Source: Trifolium pratense
Lineage: Eukaryota > Streptophyta > Magnoliopsida > Fabales > Fabaceae
DNA: 64,000 bases
Direction of reading: 5' to 3'
Assembly: GCF_020283565.1 (NCBI RefSeq)
Contig: NC_060065.1
Coordinates: 44,876,409 to 44,940,408 of the forward strand
A program made the translations under genes and the position numbers. This document shows, piece by piece, positions 10,553-20,846 of this stretch. The notes beneath the pieces were generated by a model. The model had not been told where the DNA came from and searched no databases. It saw nothing but the letters and a program-made list of their open reading frames with translations. Position 1 is the first letter of the stretch, and each line of letters starts with the position of its first letter.

Positions 10553-10827
10553 CTTGGTGGTGACCTTTTTCCGGTTGTTTTGGTAGGCTAGTATTACTTA
10601 TACTTAACTGTTTTTGCTAGGTTGAGTACCACTTATACTTTATTTCAATTATTAATATATACATTATCTTTATTTCAATTATTAAAAACAAAAAAAAAAA
10701 ACAAAAAGAAATAGTAGAAAAGAAACATGGTTACATTTGAAACAAAGAAAGAGAAGGTTACAAAGACAATTTATTTTTGAAACATTGAATTACACAAAAA
10801 AAATAATAATAACGAGTGCTACAATAA

Positions 10828-10920
10828 AGCTATTAGGTTTGGTCTAGTGGTAAGGGATTTGGGTAGTACGATATAGGTCCTGGATTCAATCCCAAGCTTA
10901 TTGTAAACAAAAAAAAAAAA
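10828..10920 (+). mobile_element. tRNA-derived SINE (family A)
   Basis: 93-bp element with an A-box-like GGTCTAGTGG, a B-box-like GGTCCTGGATTCAATCC and a poly(A) tail. Flanked by GTGCTACAATAA (10816-10827) and GTGCTACAGTAA (10921-10932). The paralogous site at 47098-47109 in segmental copy 2 holds a single GTGCTACAATAA without the element. A sister copy is at 17436-17523. Confidence 0.92.
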
Positions 10921-10970
10921 GTGCTACAGTAATAATTAATACTCTCTCAAAATATTTAACTAAAAGAGAG

Positions 10971-11324
10971 TTAGATAGAAGAGTTACATCGCATTAACAT
11001 AGGATCCACACCTTGATCAGTAGTAATAGTATTACACATTTTAGGTCCATCCATTAAACATGGACTCAACCTAAACATGAGAATGCAAAACTCCATTTGA
11101 TTTAAAGCACCATCTCCATCCAAATCACCTTCCATTAGCATGCAAACTAGCTCATCATCCCTAACCTCCAAACCAAGTATGGAGCAATTCATCTTCAAGC
11201 TCTCAAATGTTATAAGACCTTTGTTCACATCCATAAGCAAACGAAACCCATTGCAAAGTTCACTTATAAACCCTTCTGCTCCAAAACGTGCAATCATGGA
11301 TGGAAAGTAATCCTCAAATTCCAT
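10971..11324 (-). CDS. single-EF-hand calcium-binding protein, PBP1/KIC type, copy 1
   Basis: Intronless 117-residue protein like Arabidopsis PINOID-binding protein 1 and KIC, small calcium sensors that bind a kinase or kinesin partner. It has one canonical EF-hand loop, DLDGDGALNQME (residues about 69-80), with Asp at positions 1, 3 and 5, Asn at 9 and Glu at 12, followed by the family signature FCILMFRLSP. The N-terminal FEDYFPSM and GFISELCNGFRLLMD segments also fit. Start: the ATG at 11322-11324. An upstream in-frame ATG used as a possible start in copy 2 is ATA here (11340-11342), so this copy begins at the second Met. It differs from copy 2 at four residues of 117. A TATATAAG box lies about 120 bp upstream. 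Confidence 0.9.
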   Translation of the reverse strand: MEFEDYFPSMIARFGAEGFISELCNGFRLLMDVNKGLITFESLKMNCSILGLEVRDDELVCMLMEGDLDGDGALNQMEFCILMFRLSPCLMDGPKMCNTITTDQGVDPMLMRCNSSI

Positions 11325-11442
11325 ACCAAAATCTAATTCTATGTGAAAATTTATGAGTGAAACTTCAAGTAAAAGTTGCTAGTAACAATGTGAAAAGGGG
11401 TTATAATTGGTAGCTTGTGCTAGAAGGGTGTGTTATGTGCTT

Positions 11443-11450
11443 CTTATATA
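11443..11450 (-). promoter_or_regulatory. TATA box of EF-hand copy 1
   Basis: Minus-strand TATATAAG about 120 bp before the start codon, within a block (GTATGGTATATAAGAAGCAC) kept identically in copy 2. Confidence 0.65.
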
Positions 11451-11879
11451 CCATACAAAAATATAAGTTGTCAAAAAAAAAAAGTATACTATACAAAAAT
11501 ATAATAACATTTTTTTTTTGAATCGTAAATATATTATGTATTAATAAAAAAAACCAAAAAAGTACGAGAATGTTAAAAAAAAAAGTTTTGTAAATTGAGT
11601 GGAAAAATAGTTTGGTTGTTGGAAATGTAGTTTTCCTTTTAAAAAAAAAGACAATGTGGTCCACATTTTTGTTTGTTACTCGAAATGTGGTCCATATATA
11701 TACAGGGAGGGGTCAAATTTTACCTGTGTAACATTTGAGTAATGTTATACCGCTCAATAATGCTTTAACAAATACAAAGAAATTGAATTTTCAAAGAATA
11801 TTGATTTATCATTATCATGGTAAAAAAGTTTTATATTTTTATATAAGAAAAAATAAATCATTAAAAACAGCAAACCCAT

Positions 11880-12390
11880 CACAAGAGATGTAGAGCTGCT
11901 ATCAACAACAAAGAAAATTGATGCATTTGTTCCAAACCTTAGACTAAATACATTAATTTTGTTGGACTAATTTTTAATTATATTTTAGAACAAAGTAGTA
12001 TTAATTTAATTACTAACATACATTTGTAACAAAGAATAACTCATGACAAGATACATGAAAATTCACCCACTACATTACAAGACATACTACCCAATACCCC
12101 ATTTCTTTTTCAATGAGCTCATAACAGTGCCTATTAGTTGAAATGAAACTTAGCTTCCTGTGCATCTGCATAATAAACTGCCTCTCCATAATAAAACTCT
12201 GCACTGATATGAACACATTGTTGTTGATGCATAATAATTTGATATTTTAACATACTTTTGAGACGGCATAATGTTACCGAACCATAACTCAGGACCTCTG
12301 CCCATGTCACTAATATGCACCGGAATTTTGAAGGATCTGATACCAAAAGAGACAGCAATCAAAGCTCCTTCACCCGATGTAACAAAGTAA
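11880..12390 (-). pseudogene. copy-1-specific block with an unidentified coding-like fragment
   Basis: Segmental copy 2 lacks this stretch: there the flanks (AAAAAAGTTTTA... and GTAACAAAG) lie side by side near 48040-48110. On the minus strand two overlapping frames read GEGALIAVSFGIRSFKIPV, then HISDMGRGPELWFGNIMPS, then, after a shift, AEFYYGEAVYYADAQEAKF. The composition looks like protein-coding sequence broken by a frameshift near 12160. I do not recognise the family. It could be a captured gene fragment or a retained piece deleted from copy 2. Confidence 0.35.
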
Positions 12391-12699
12391 TACTATATAT
12401 AGTGTTAAAATATTTTATGGATATTGCCCTAGGTCCACCCACTCCCCGCCATCTTTTGGGGAGAAAGTTTTTAAATGTAATTATGTAATATAATCATCAT
12501 GATAATTAGTACTTTTATTTAAAATATATATAGATCGTTGTTTTTGAGTGAAGTGATTAGCTCAACTAGTTTTAGCTAAGGTGCAAAAGGCTTCTGATTC
12601 ATGTCTAACATGATCGATGTCTCTAAATATCAGCACTAACAACTAATTATTGACTTTAACCGTATATATATCGTGTGTATATATATATATATATTCCAA

Positions 12700-12960
12700 A
12701 AGAAAGTATTTATATGTATCATGTAATGTTGCTTATTTATTTTTTTAGATTATTTGCTATACACCCATGGTAAAAAAAAAATTACACATGCATTCAATAA
12801 AATAACGTTATAGTACCACTTTTATAAGTTAGCTTTTAAAATATTTAGGTATATTTTGTCATTCATAAATTTCAATACAAATTTACATAGGGTGAATTAC
12901 TCGGATGTATGTGTAAAAAAAATAATGTATATAAATTAAATCTTTATTCTTTAGAAATAA
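12700..12960. mobile_element. old MITE-like sequence shared by both segmental copies
   Basis: Arms with TACACATGCATTCAAT and GGATGTATGTGTAAAAA motifs in inverted orientation, resembling the 176-bp Mutator-type MITE at 50753-50928. A matching pair lies at about 48280-48480 in copy 2, so this insertion predates the duplication. Confidence 0.45.
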
Positions 12961-13134
12961 AATGATGTTGTTTCTTGAAAAAAAAAATGATTTTGTTTTT
13001 ATTGTGTCAAATTGATGACAGGCACGTAATAATGATTTTTACTTTGAATGCAAAATGGTGGATCCTATTTTGTGCAAATTGTGTTTTCCCATAAGAACTA
13101 TTCTTTCAGAATTTGATAATATTCATTCAACAAA

Positions 13135-13590
13135 CAATGAATACAAGTTGATCTTAACTGTTGATCAGAATAGGTGATAGCCAGTTGGCAGTTCATTGAG
13201 CAGGTGGTTGATGACGGGTCGAGTAGCTGATCCACGGAGGGGGTTGTACCTGCAGGTGCTCCGATGCCAAAGTTAGAGAGATAAAGAGAGCACTGAGATA
13301 CAAGAGAGAGAAAGTAAGTGGGTGAATAGTTACATTGCTCTCCTGTATAGGAGAACTTTTATAGCCCTCAGCACTGAGCTAAAGGTCCTCTTAATGGACT
13401 GTATTTGTTTGGCCCAAAAAGAGAGACTGTCAGGATATTTTTCTTAGATAGTGGGAAGAGCAGTAATCTGCTCCTATCTTGGTAGAGAATTTCACCATGC
13501 TCTGCTGATGTGGGGCACACCGTATTAGGCCAAGTGAGTGTAATGTTGGTCTAATTCTAGTCCAGTCCAGAACACAAGTAATTATGTATA
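13135..13590. mobile_element. candidate solo LTR, specific to segmental copy 1
   Basis: About 450 bp of higher GC content than its surroundings, absent from copy 2. It contains a TATA-like TTTTATAGCCC near 13358 and GA-rich leader-like sequence (GATAAAGAGAGCACTGAG). Ends may be TGAATACAAG and CCAGAACACA, but no target duplication could be confirmed and there is no coding sequence. Confidence 0.4.
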
Positions 13591-13947
13591 CATAAATGAT
13601 TTCTCTCCCGACCCTCGCATTTCTTTTCTACCCCCTGAATTTCCGTTTTTACCCTTGGTGGTACTGCGGTTTATACGAACCGAATTTTTTTGTCATGCTA
13701 AAAAATTTCGGTTAATATAAACCGAAATATTGTGTTCCAAATTTTTTTCCAGATTTCCTGCATAAATTCTGTATGAGACCCTCAACTTCCACAATTTATT
13801 TGAAATACTAAACGATGTCCGATTTGAGTAAACGACCACTCTTTGGAAAGTTTAGGGTGTCAAGAATACAAATATAATTTTTTTTGAGGGTTAACTATCC
13901 AATTGGTTCAGTTTGACCAAATAATGGGTACTGGTACAGAAACTTAG

Positions 13948-14490
13948 CAGAAACTTTTCTCAAAATTATAGGTAGATTTTCTCATACTATAATTAATGAA
14001 ATTTAACAATTTCGGTGTCAATGTTGTAGTAAATTTTGTCTTCTTTACACTAGATTAAAAATCATTAGCATATGACTTATATTCAGAGAGCTATGATAAA
14101 TTTACCACAGATATCTCTACAACATTTTACAAACATTTTCTCAAACTTGTAGGTAGATTTTCGCATACTATACTTAATGAAATTTAACAATTCCGGTGTT
14201 GATCTTGTAGTAAATTTTTTCTTCTGTACACTAGATTAAAAATCATTAGCATACGACTTATATTCAGAGAGCTATGATAAATTTACCACAGGTATCTCTA
14301 CAACATTTTGCAGAAACTTTTCTCAAACTTGTAGGTAGATTTTCTCATACTATACTTAATGAAATTTAACAATTCCGGTGTCAATCTTGTAGTAAATTTT
14401 GTCTTCTTTACACTAGATTAAAAATCATTAGCATACAACTTATATTCAGAGAGATATGTTAAATTTACCACGGGTAGCTCTACACGAATT
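13948..14490 (+). repeat. tandem repeat, three units of about 180 bp
   Basis: Three head-to-tail units beginning near 13948, 14128 and 14311, each carrying AGGTAGATTTT, ATTTAACAATT, CACTAGATTAAAAATCATTA and TATTCAGAGAG in order. Units two and three are most alike; the third fades into AT-rich DNA. Unit length is in the range of plant satellite monomers. Confidence 0.9.
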
Positions 14491-14562
14491 TTCACATAAA
14501 TTTTTCTTCTTTTTAGGGTGTAAATTTATGTTAAATATTTCAAATTATCATAATTCATAAAA

Positions 14563-14962
14563 GAGGAGGGATCCGTTGACTACAGGAGTAAGTCTCCATT
14601 GACTTACTCCGCTTAATAACTTGAAATCAACATTATATATTTCTTCAATTCAACCGTTGAATTCAAAGTTCTCATTGAGTAGATCAACTCTACAAATTTT
14701 TATAAAAATTCATAACTGTTTGATACTTTTTCTGATATCTTCAATTGAACGTACGACAAACTTTAAAAAAAAACCGTTGAATTTCAATAGTCTAAATACA
14801 TAACTACATTTTTTGAATTTTTATAAAAATTTGTGGAGTTGATCTACTCAATGAGAACTTTGAATTCAATGGTTGGATTGAAAAAATATAATGTCGATAT
14901 CGAGTTATTAAACAGAGTAAATCAGTGAAAATTTACTCGTGGAGTCAATGTATCCCTTCTCA
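14563..14962. mobile_element. foldback (long inverted repeat) element, hAT-type target site
   Basis: 400-bp element whose two arms (about 14563-14710 and 14815-14962) are inverted copies that share GTTCTCATTGAGTAGATCAA and ATTTTTATAAAAATT. Flanked by the 8-bp duplication TCATAAAA at 14555-14562 and 14963-14970, the hAT target length. No coding sequence. Confidence 0.88.
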
Positions 14963-15579
14963 TCATAAAATACAGTAAGTCTCACCAATTAAATATTCAT
15001 TCATGATTATAGTATACTAGCTAGTGCTACCCTAGATTACAACATACGTATGAAGTGCCATATGCATGAATTGTAATCTAGTCTAGCTATTTACTGAGAA
15101 AGTTCCATGTCTTTGTCTTTTCGATATGACCATGCACGTTCACATGAGACACATGCAAATTATTGGTCATTGGCTCATTGCATTGCATGATTCTTTTAGA
15201 TGAAAATATAGGATAACTGTTTCTACTTTTGTTCTTTTTTTACTAAACTTTTCTACTTTTAAATGAGGAAGGTACGGTTATTCTTACGTGGTCATGCGAC
15301 AAAAAAATTAAATTTGATCACACACTCAAACACAACAAATAATTTAATTATTTAAAAAATTATATATTATTTTATTATTACTTTTTCTACATTTATAAGA
15401 AAAGAATATTGTCGGCAAATTTAGCCATTTATAAGGTGTCTGCTTTTTGTTGGCTTTTTCCTTTCCCTTTTTTGGTGGCTGCTTTAAATACTTAATTTTG
15501 GTGGTTTGTTGGCTTTTTCCTTTCCCATTTATGAGGCACATGTTAACTTGTGACTTTGTACTCGAGGGAAATTATTTAA

Positions 15580-15750
15580 GGGTCTTGTTAACATGTGTCC
15601 CACATGTTAAGATATACCAAAATAGAAATTCAACATTTAATAATACAAGAAATTTAATGCTTCAAAAGTCAAAATGCACAAATTAGCATTTAATAATTTC
15701 TATTTTTGCTTCCTTAACATGTGCCTTAAGAGCACAAGTTAACATTCTCC
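15580..15750. mobile_element. Mutator-type MITE (171 bp)
   Basis: Inverted ends with AACATGTG / CACATGTTAAG motifs, flanked by the 9-bp duplication ATTATTTAA at 15571-15579 and 15751-15759. The paralogous site in segmental copy 2 (about 51810-51830, GGGAAATGATTTAAATTT) is unoccupied. Confidence 0.88.
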
Positions 15751-16022
15751 ATTATTTAAATCTCACGTGAAAAAGTTGTAGAATATTTGTAACACATTTT
15801 TGACGCATTGTTTACTATCTACGGAGTACTCCGTATCTACGTACTAACAATAAGTAACACAGAATATGTCTGTCGGGTGCTTAATTACTGTCTGGTGACA
15901 TTAAATGGAGCACAAAGTGTGTCGGTCACATTGTGTTAGTATTTTATAATCAAAATACTAAAAAAAAGTTAATAATGAATGAAATGAAAATCATAAAGAA
16001 ATAAAGAGGATCCTTAGTCATA

Positions 16023-16170
16023 CTCTCTCCGGCCTTATTTATAAACAAAAGTAATTTTTTAGATTCATTAAACAATTGATGTATCTAGTTTAAATATAGG
16101 CTAGATATATATATCAGTTGTTCAACGAATCTAAAAACTATTTTTTGCTTATAAATAAGGCCGGAATGAA
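16023..16170. mobile_element. Stowaway-like MITE (148 bp)
   Basis: Terminal inverted repeats CTCTCCGGCCTTATTTATAA and its complement TTATAAATAAGGCCGG, with TA on both sides (16021-16022 and 16171-16172), the Tc1/mariner target. Confidence 0.82.
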
Positions 16171-16574
16171 TATATAGCTAGCATTACCCTAAATAATGTG
16201 ATGTAAGAAAATTAATTATCATTGGGTCTAATTTGAAATATAAATTATATTTCCGTTAACCAATTTTTTTTATTTGATTCGAGTTAATGAGTGAATTTGT
16301 GTCTATTTGGGCCTTTATTCATTTTAATGTTTGCTTTCAAAATTAAAATTTTGTTCATATTAGAGGTGAGGCTAATCAAATTAACTGTGAATTATTTAAC
16401 TAAAGGATCTTGATATTATGTATTATAAGGACACATCTTAAGAAAGTCAAAAGAAGAATTATTACATTGAAAAACACAATAATTTGTGATTTTTAAATAC
16501 ACTATTAATTTATACTTCAGACTATATGTAAGTTGAAGAGACTTCACCTTATATTTATGCAGTTTTAACCTTTT

Positions 16575-16793
16575 CTAAAAAAAAAAAACTCGATATCCGT
16601 CGTAAAGACCGACTTATTCGAGAGAACCAATCACACCGTTCACTAGCGGGGATCTCGTTTAAAGCCAAAGTGTTTTTTACTTTGTATGGACTAGCCACCG
16701 AGATTGACATCAAAGATAATCGAACTTGAGACCTTGAGACGAATACACACTCCAAGGTCCCAAGCCATCACACCACAATGCTACCCCAAGTGG
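16575..16793 (-). mobile_element. tRNA-derived SINE (family B)
   Basis: On the minus strand it reads GGGGTAGCATTGTGGTGTGA (A-box region) and CTCAAGTTCGATTATC (B-box region) and ends in a T-rich tail. A long imperfect target duplication of about 20 bp (ATTTATGCRGTKTTAACCTTT) flanks it at about 16553-16574 and 16794-16815. Confidence 0.78.
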
Positions 16794-17299
16794 ATTTATG
16801 CGGTGTTAACCTTTAATTTGTTGTCAAATTTTTATTAATGTAAAAAAAGAAAATAGATAGATTACCAATCCATCCAAATGAAAACAGCAACAGCAAATCA
16901 AAAGAAGTTGATGCGCACTATCATATATTAACTCTTGTGAGAAATTATTACTTCATTTCCTTGTACTCACTCCTATCACTATTACTCACTCCTATCACTA
17001 TCAGAGAAATAAGCTACTTCGTACATTGATAATTCTAAGAAAATTTTATAAAAAAAGTTTATTTTAAATATAAGATTTTTTACCAATTTTGAAAAGCAAT
17101 TATTACTTTTTTTTTTAAATATATCCTTTATTTATATCACAATTAGGCATTAAAATATAAATGGTATATCATTAATAGTCTCACAAAATTCAAAAAAATT
17201 ATTACTATAACAATTTTTCTCAAGACCCATATTTTGTTTTTAGAGTATTTAGGAACGAAATGAGTACATACTCTTGAAGTCATAACTAGTTCAGTCTCA

Positions 17300-18235
17300 A
17301 AGTCATGCTAACAAATTTAGAGACATAAAACAAATTTTATAATGAGACCTTTGAAAAATTAATACGAACTAAACTTAAAAATTAAATTTATTTAGTATAC
17401 GGTTTGAACTTAAAGCATAAACGATAAGACTCTCAAGTCATTAGGTTTGGTATAGTGGTGAGGGACTTGTGTAGTATGATATAGGTCCTAGGTTCGATTC
17501 TCAGCTCATTGTAAACAAAAAAACGATGAGACTCTCATCTTAACTAAATGTGGTAATTAAATATTTATTAATATATTATCATTTTTTTATTACTAAAACA
17601 AGATATTAATTCATTCAAATTGATAGGACAACATACTCCAGCAACCTAGTTAATAACATTAAACGGCATACTCCAGCCTACAAATAATGTGACAAAATAA
17701 TAGTAATCGAAATACCCATGTCTTCAGATCTTCATGATTAATGACTTTGTAATTGATTGAATCAGTAGTTGATCAAAGTTGATCTGTTAATCTGAACCAA
17801 ATGAACGCCGCAAAAAAAACAGGAAAGCAAACAAACATCGCACGAAGACGGAAAATCAAACAAACACCGCACGAAGACGGGATGCACCGAGACGAAGAAA
17901 TCACAAAATAAAACAAGAAAACTCTAATATAATCTATGTGAAAACCACTTATTTGGAATAAAACAAAAGAAAAAAGATGCATAGGTGTAATTTCAGGTCG
18001 CAGAACGACGCAAAACCACCTGCTTTTTGGATCAAGAAGAAGAAAACTCTTTAGGAATAAATTAGGATCGGCTCGGTTTCACCTTGCAATGAGAGAAGAA
18101 AAAAAAATTGACTCATATTATATATTATCACATCATGATGTGTTTATCTAAACTAAATTTTTAAAAACTTTTTCTTTTTTATCTCAAAATTTTGAAAATA
18201 ATAAAATTCTCATTTGAGTTATTTGACCCTTGGTC
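17300..18235. other. block absent from segmental copy 2
   Basis: Copy 2 joins the two flanks (ATAACTAGTCC to ATCCTAGCCTT near 55470-55495). The block is AT-rich, contains the SINE at 17436-17523 and a 30-bp tandem duplication (CACCGCACGAAGACGG) near 17840-17880, and has no recognisable gene. Confidence 0.5.
17436..17523 (+). mobile_element. tRNA-derived SINE (family A), second copy
   Basis: Same family as 10828-10920 (ATTAGGTTTGGTATAGTGG start, GGTCCTAGGTTCGATTC B-box, TTGTAAACAAAAA tail). Flanked by CGATAAGACTCTCA (17422-17435) and CGATGAGACTCTCA (17524-17537). Confidence 0.9.
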
Positions 18236-18276
18236 CGATCTTAGCCTTCATTTGGGATGTTGGAGTTGGGACAGAC

Positions 18277-18414
18277 GTACCATTCCGTGAGTTTAACTCA
18301 GTTGGTAGGAACATTACATTATATATCTAAGAGGTCGGAGTTCAAATTTTAGTCATCTCACTTATCTACTTTAAGGATATAATATTCTATCCATTAAACT
18401 ACTTTAAAAAAAAA
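18277..18414 (+). mobile_element. tRNA-derived SINE (family C)
   Basis: Carries GTTTAACTCAGTTGGTAGG (A-box) and GGTCGGAGTTCAAATTTTAG (B-box) and ends in A9. Flanked by TTGGGACAGAC (18266-18276) and TTGGGACGGAC (18415-18425). Segmental copy 2 has one TTGGGACGAAC at about 55510-55520 and no element. Confidence 0.88.
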
Positions 18415-19269
18415 TTGGGACGGACCAAACTCATTATTGCTAAGCTACCAAATTAATGCTTAAAATAGAAAAACACGAAAACGAATATTTTCCCTTTAAA
18501 ATATATATCCTATAATCAGATCAATAACTCAATATATATGTCATGAGAAGGAAGAACCTAATGGGGACATTGATCATTACATATAATGCTCCAAGCCAAC
18601 ATTATTATATGGTAGGACTAGGATGAGATATTGATTCCTGTACGCGTGTGTGGATACCAAAATTCAGTATCTTCATTAAGAACAAATTAATTTCTAAATG
18701 ATTTGTACTTTTCGCACCCCCTGCAATGTCTCAGTCACCCTCCCAAAATGACCAAACTATCTCTCTCGCTTTGTAGAGAGCGAGCTGATGATTCGCTTTT
18801 CAAGATGCGAGTGTTATAATTTCGGCGACCCTTGATTCGAACCACCCCCCATAGATGGGACATGCTCGCCTTCTCAGATGCGAGATACCTTTTAAAAAAG
18901 GTTCGCTCCCTATGCTGCGAACGTTTGTTATATATATTCATCTCCCACCCTCAATCCACCGGTTTTTCTAAATGTCCACAATATTCAAAACCCTTAACAA
19001 AATCCAATCTGCGTAAAATTGTTCAAAATCGAAGTATTGTTGCGAGTTTGTGGTCGAAAACAACAAGGAAACATAAGGTAATTCTTCAGTTTAACTATTT
19101 TTGCGTTTTTTTTTTGGGTTCGTCTGGTGTTATTCGCTCTTTAGACGGTGAACGTGGTTGATATGTTCGCTATGTAGCCAACGAGTGTGTATTATCCTGT
19201 TTTGATTTTTCTGTTTCAATTTATGAATGTCATAATTAATGGTTTTTGTATTAATTAATTTGTTTTAGA

Positions 19270-19725
19270 TATGGAATATTCATGTGACAAGAGGGACAGT
19301 GCGAATGCAAATCCTGCGAAAAAGAGGGCATGAAAAGTTGTTACGGGGGGTGAGTCCTCCGAAATTTATCAAATTAACCACATGCCTAATTTTATGCACC
19401 GCTATATTGAAGATATTGTTGATGTCAAGGCTGACGATAATTGTGGATACCGTGTCATTGCTTTAGACGATAGGAACAATGAAGATGATTATGAGCTTAT
19501 TAAAGAGAACATGATTAATGAGTTGAGGCTGCATAGGCATGACTATTTGAAATTATATGGGGGTGAGGAGCGTTTGACTTAAATCACAAAAGCACTCTTA
19601 CCACCAAAGAGAAAGTCTAGGAGGCATGGTGTTGTACTAATCGAAAAATGGTTGACGTTTGCGGATATGAGACATGATGACAACCAATTATATGATGTTT
19701 TTAGTAATATATTAGAGTAGTTTTT
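19270..19725 (+). pseudogene. OTU-like cysteine protease relic
   Basis: The frame starting near 19382 encodes DVKADDNCGYRVIALDD (19424-19475), the D-x(2-3)-C catalytic box of OTU-type cysteine proteases, followed by HRHDYLKLYGGEERL, a stop (19580-19582), and KSRRHGVVLIEKWLTFADMR in the same frame. Proteins of this kind are common in plant Mutator-like transposons and related repeats, and in deubiquitinating enzymes. The catalytic His end is missing, a stop interrupts it, and the sequence runs into an LTR. Upstream, 18740-19160 has GC-rich CGCTTTTCAAGATGCGAG / TTCGC motifs that may be the element's 5' terminal region. Dead. Confidence 0.75.
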
Positions 19726-19729
19726 ATAG

Positions 19730-20485
19730 TAATTAAAGACCAAAAGCAAGCAAATACCGGAAAAAGTGAAGACACAAGGACCAGAAGCAAGAAAAGTGGA
19801 AAAAGCAGCAAAAAAGGGCAAAAATGGAAAAAAGCAGCGCACCATCGTACCCACGATGAGGTTCAACGTGGCGCGATGAGAAGACAGTTAAAATTGAAGA
19901 AAATCTGCTGAAAATCTTTACCATCATGGCACGATGGCTTATCATGGTGGCACGATGACGACTTGAAAAATAAGTAGAAAATCCTGATCAAATCTTCCAT
20001 CGCACCACGATGGGTGCAATGGATGCGTAGAAAAAGCCCAAACCCAAACCCAGGAAAAGTGGAGTTCTGGATCATGGTGTCTAAATAAAGTAAGGGTAAC
20101 CTTTAACTAGGCTCTGTAAAAGCTTGTAATAGAAATAGGCACAGATAATAAATACATCGCACCTATTTTCAATAGTCTAAATCCTAGAAGAGAGAAATAA
20201 TTGAGCAACCAAGCAAGAGTAAGGGAGGGATCCGACCACACTTAACCACCCCGTGTGGTCACACACACACCTTTTACTTTCTGCTATTTATTTTCTGTCA
20301 TTTATTTCCTGTATTTACTAAAGTACCCGTAAAGATACCTTCTTAAACAAACAAAGCGAATGCAACTATTCATATTCCTAAGCGAAACTAGTAACCTTGG
20401 CACAATCCTTGTGTAGAACGATAAACTTATCACGTTATTACTTGGTAGCGATTATGTGCACTTGCAGAGCCGACCGTCAAGTTTT
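19730..20485 (+). mobile_element. 5' LTR of a Ty3/gypsy element (left limit approximate)
   Basis: Ends directly before a tRNA-Asp primer-binding site. The interior repeats near-palindromes around CCATCGTACCCACGATG, GGCACGATGG and CATCGCACCACGATGGG (19845-20015), and has a TATA-like TCTAAATAAAG near 20080 and a probable leader with CACACTTAACCACC. The left limit is set only by the end of the OTU relic. Confidence 0.7.
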
Positions 20486-20503
20486 TGGCGCCGTTGCCGG
20501 GGA
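20486..20503 (+). promoter_or_regulatory. primer-binding site, tRNA-Asp
   Basis: TGGCGCCGTTGCCGGGGA is the complement of the plant tRNA-Asp 3' end, the priming site used by Athila and Tat lineage Ty3/gypsy elements. Confidence 0.92.
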
Positions 20504-20846
20504 TTGTGTTTACAAAGTAACTAGCGTAGTTTAGGAATTGTAAATAATTCAGAAAAAGAAAATACCAAAAAAATAAAAAAAAATTTAAAAATCTGTTCTT
20601 GCAAAAATTAAACTAACAGACGATTTTGGCTAGGCAAGATATAGTACTTAAGCGATCCTAGTGATCCACCTCTCTTACCTGAGAATCACTGTGGTTGAAT
20701 ATTTGCACACAAGAACAAACCAAAAATACATAAAAACTGTGCTGCTAAAGGTATCTTCTTTAATGTATGCAGGAAGCATATCCTGAAATCATCGAATACG
20801 ATCCTGAGCCAGAAAGAACCTACAAGCAAAGAAACAAAGAGCAGCT

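Larger units (their letters stand above)
10720..18690. repeat. segmental duplication, copy 1
   Basis: Collinear blocks shared with 47023-57210 include AAACATGGTTACATTTGAAA (10725/47023), the EF-hand gene, TATTGCCCTAGGTCC (12422/48130), GACCATGCACGTT (15127/48943), GTGCTTAATTACTGTCTG (15877/51904), GAGTGAATTTGTGTCT (16289/54922), AATCAAAAGAAGTTGAT (16896/55338) and AACATTATTATTAC/ATGGTAGGA-type blocks (18600/57084). The order and strand are kept, so the copies are direct. Spacing differs because each copy took its own insertions. Confidence 0.85.

Noticed and set aside
10838..10905. Possible tRNA gene (A-box and B-box at tRNA spacing)
   Set aside because: No acceptor-stem pairing, a poly(A) tail and a 12-bp target duplication: a SINE.
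13600..14520. CRISPR-like array
   Set aside because: Eukaryotic context, 180-bp adjacent units without spacers; an ordinary tandem repeat.
17773..17982. 69-codon minus-strand frame as a membrane protein
   Set aside because: Hydrophobic only because of T-rich composition; no start context, conserved neighbour or counterpart in copy 2.
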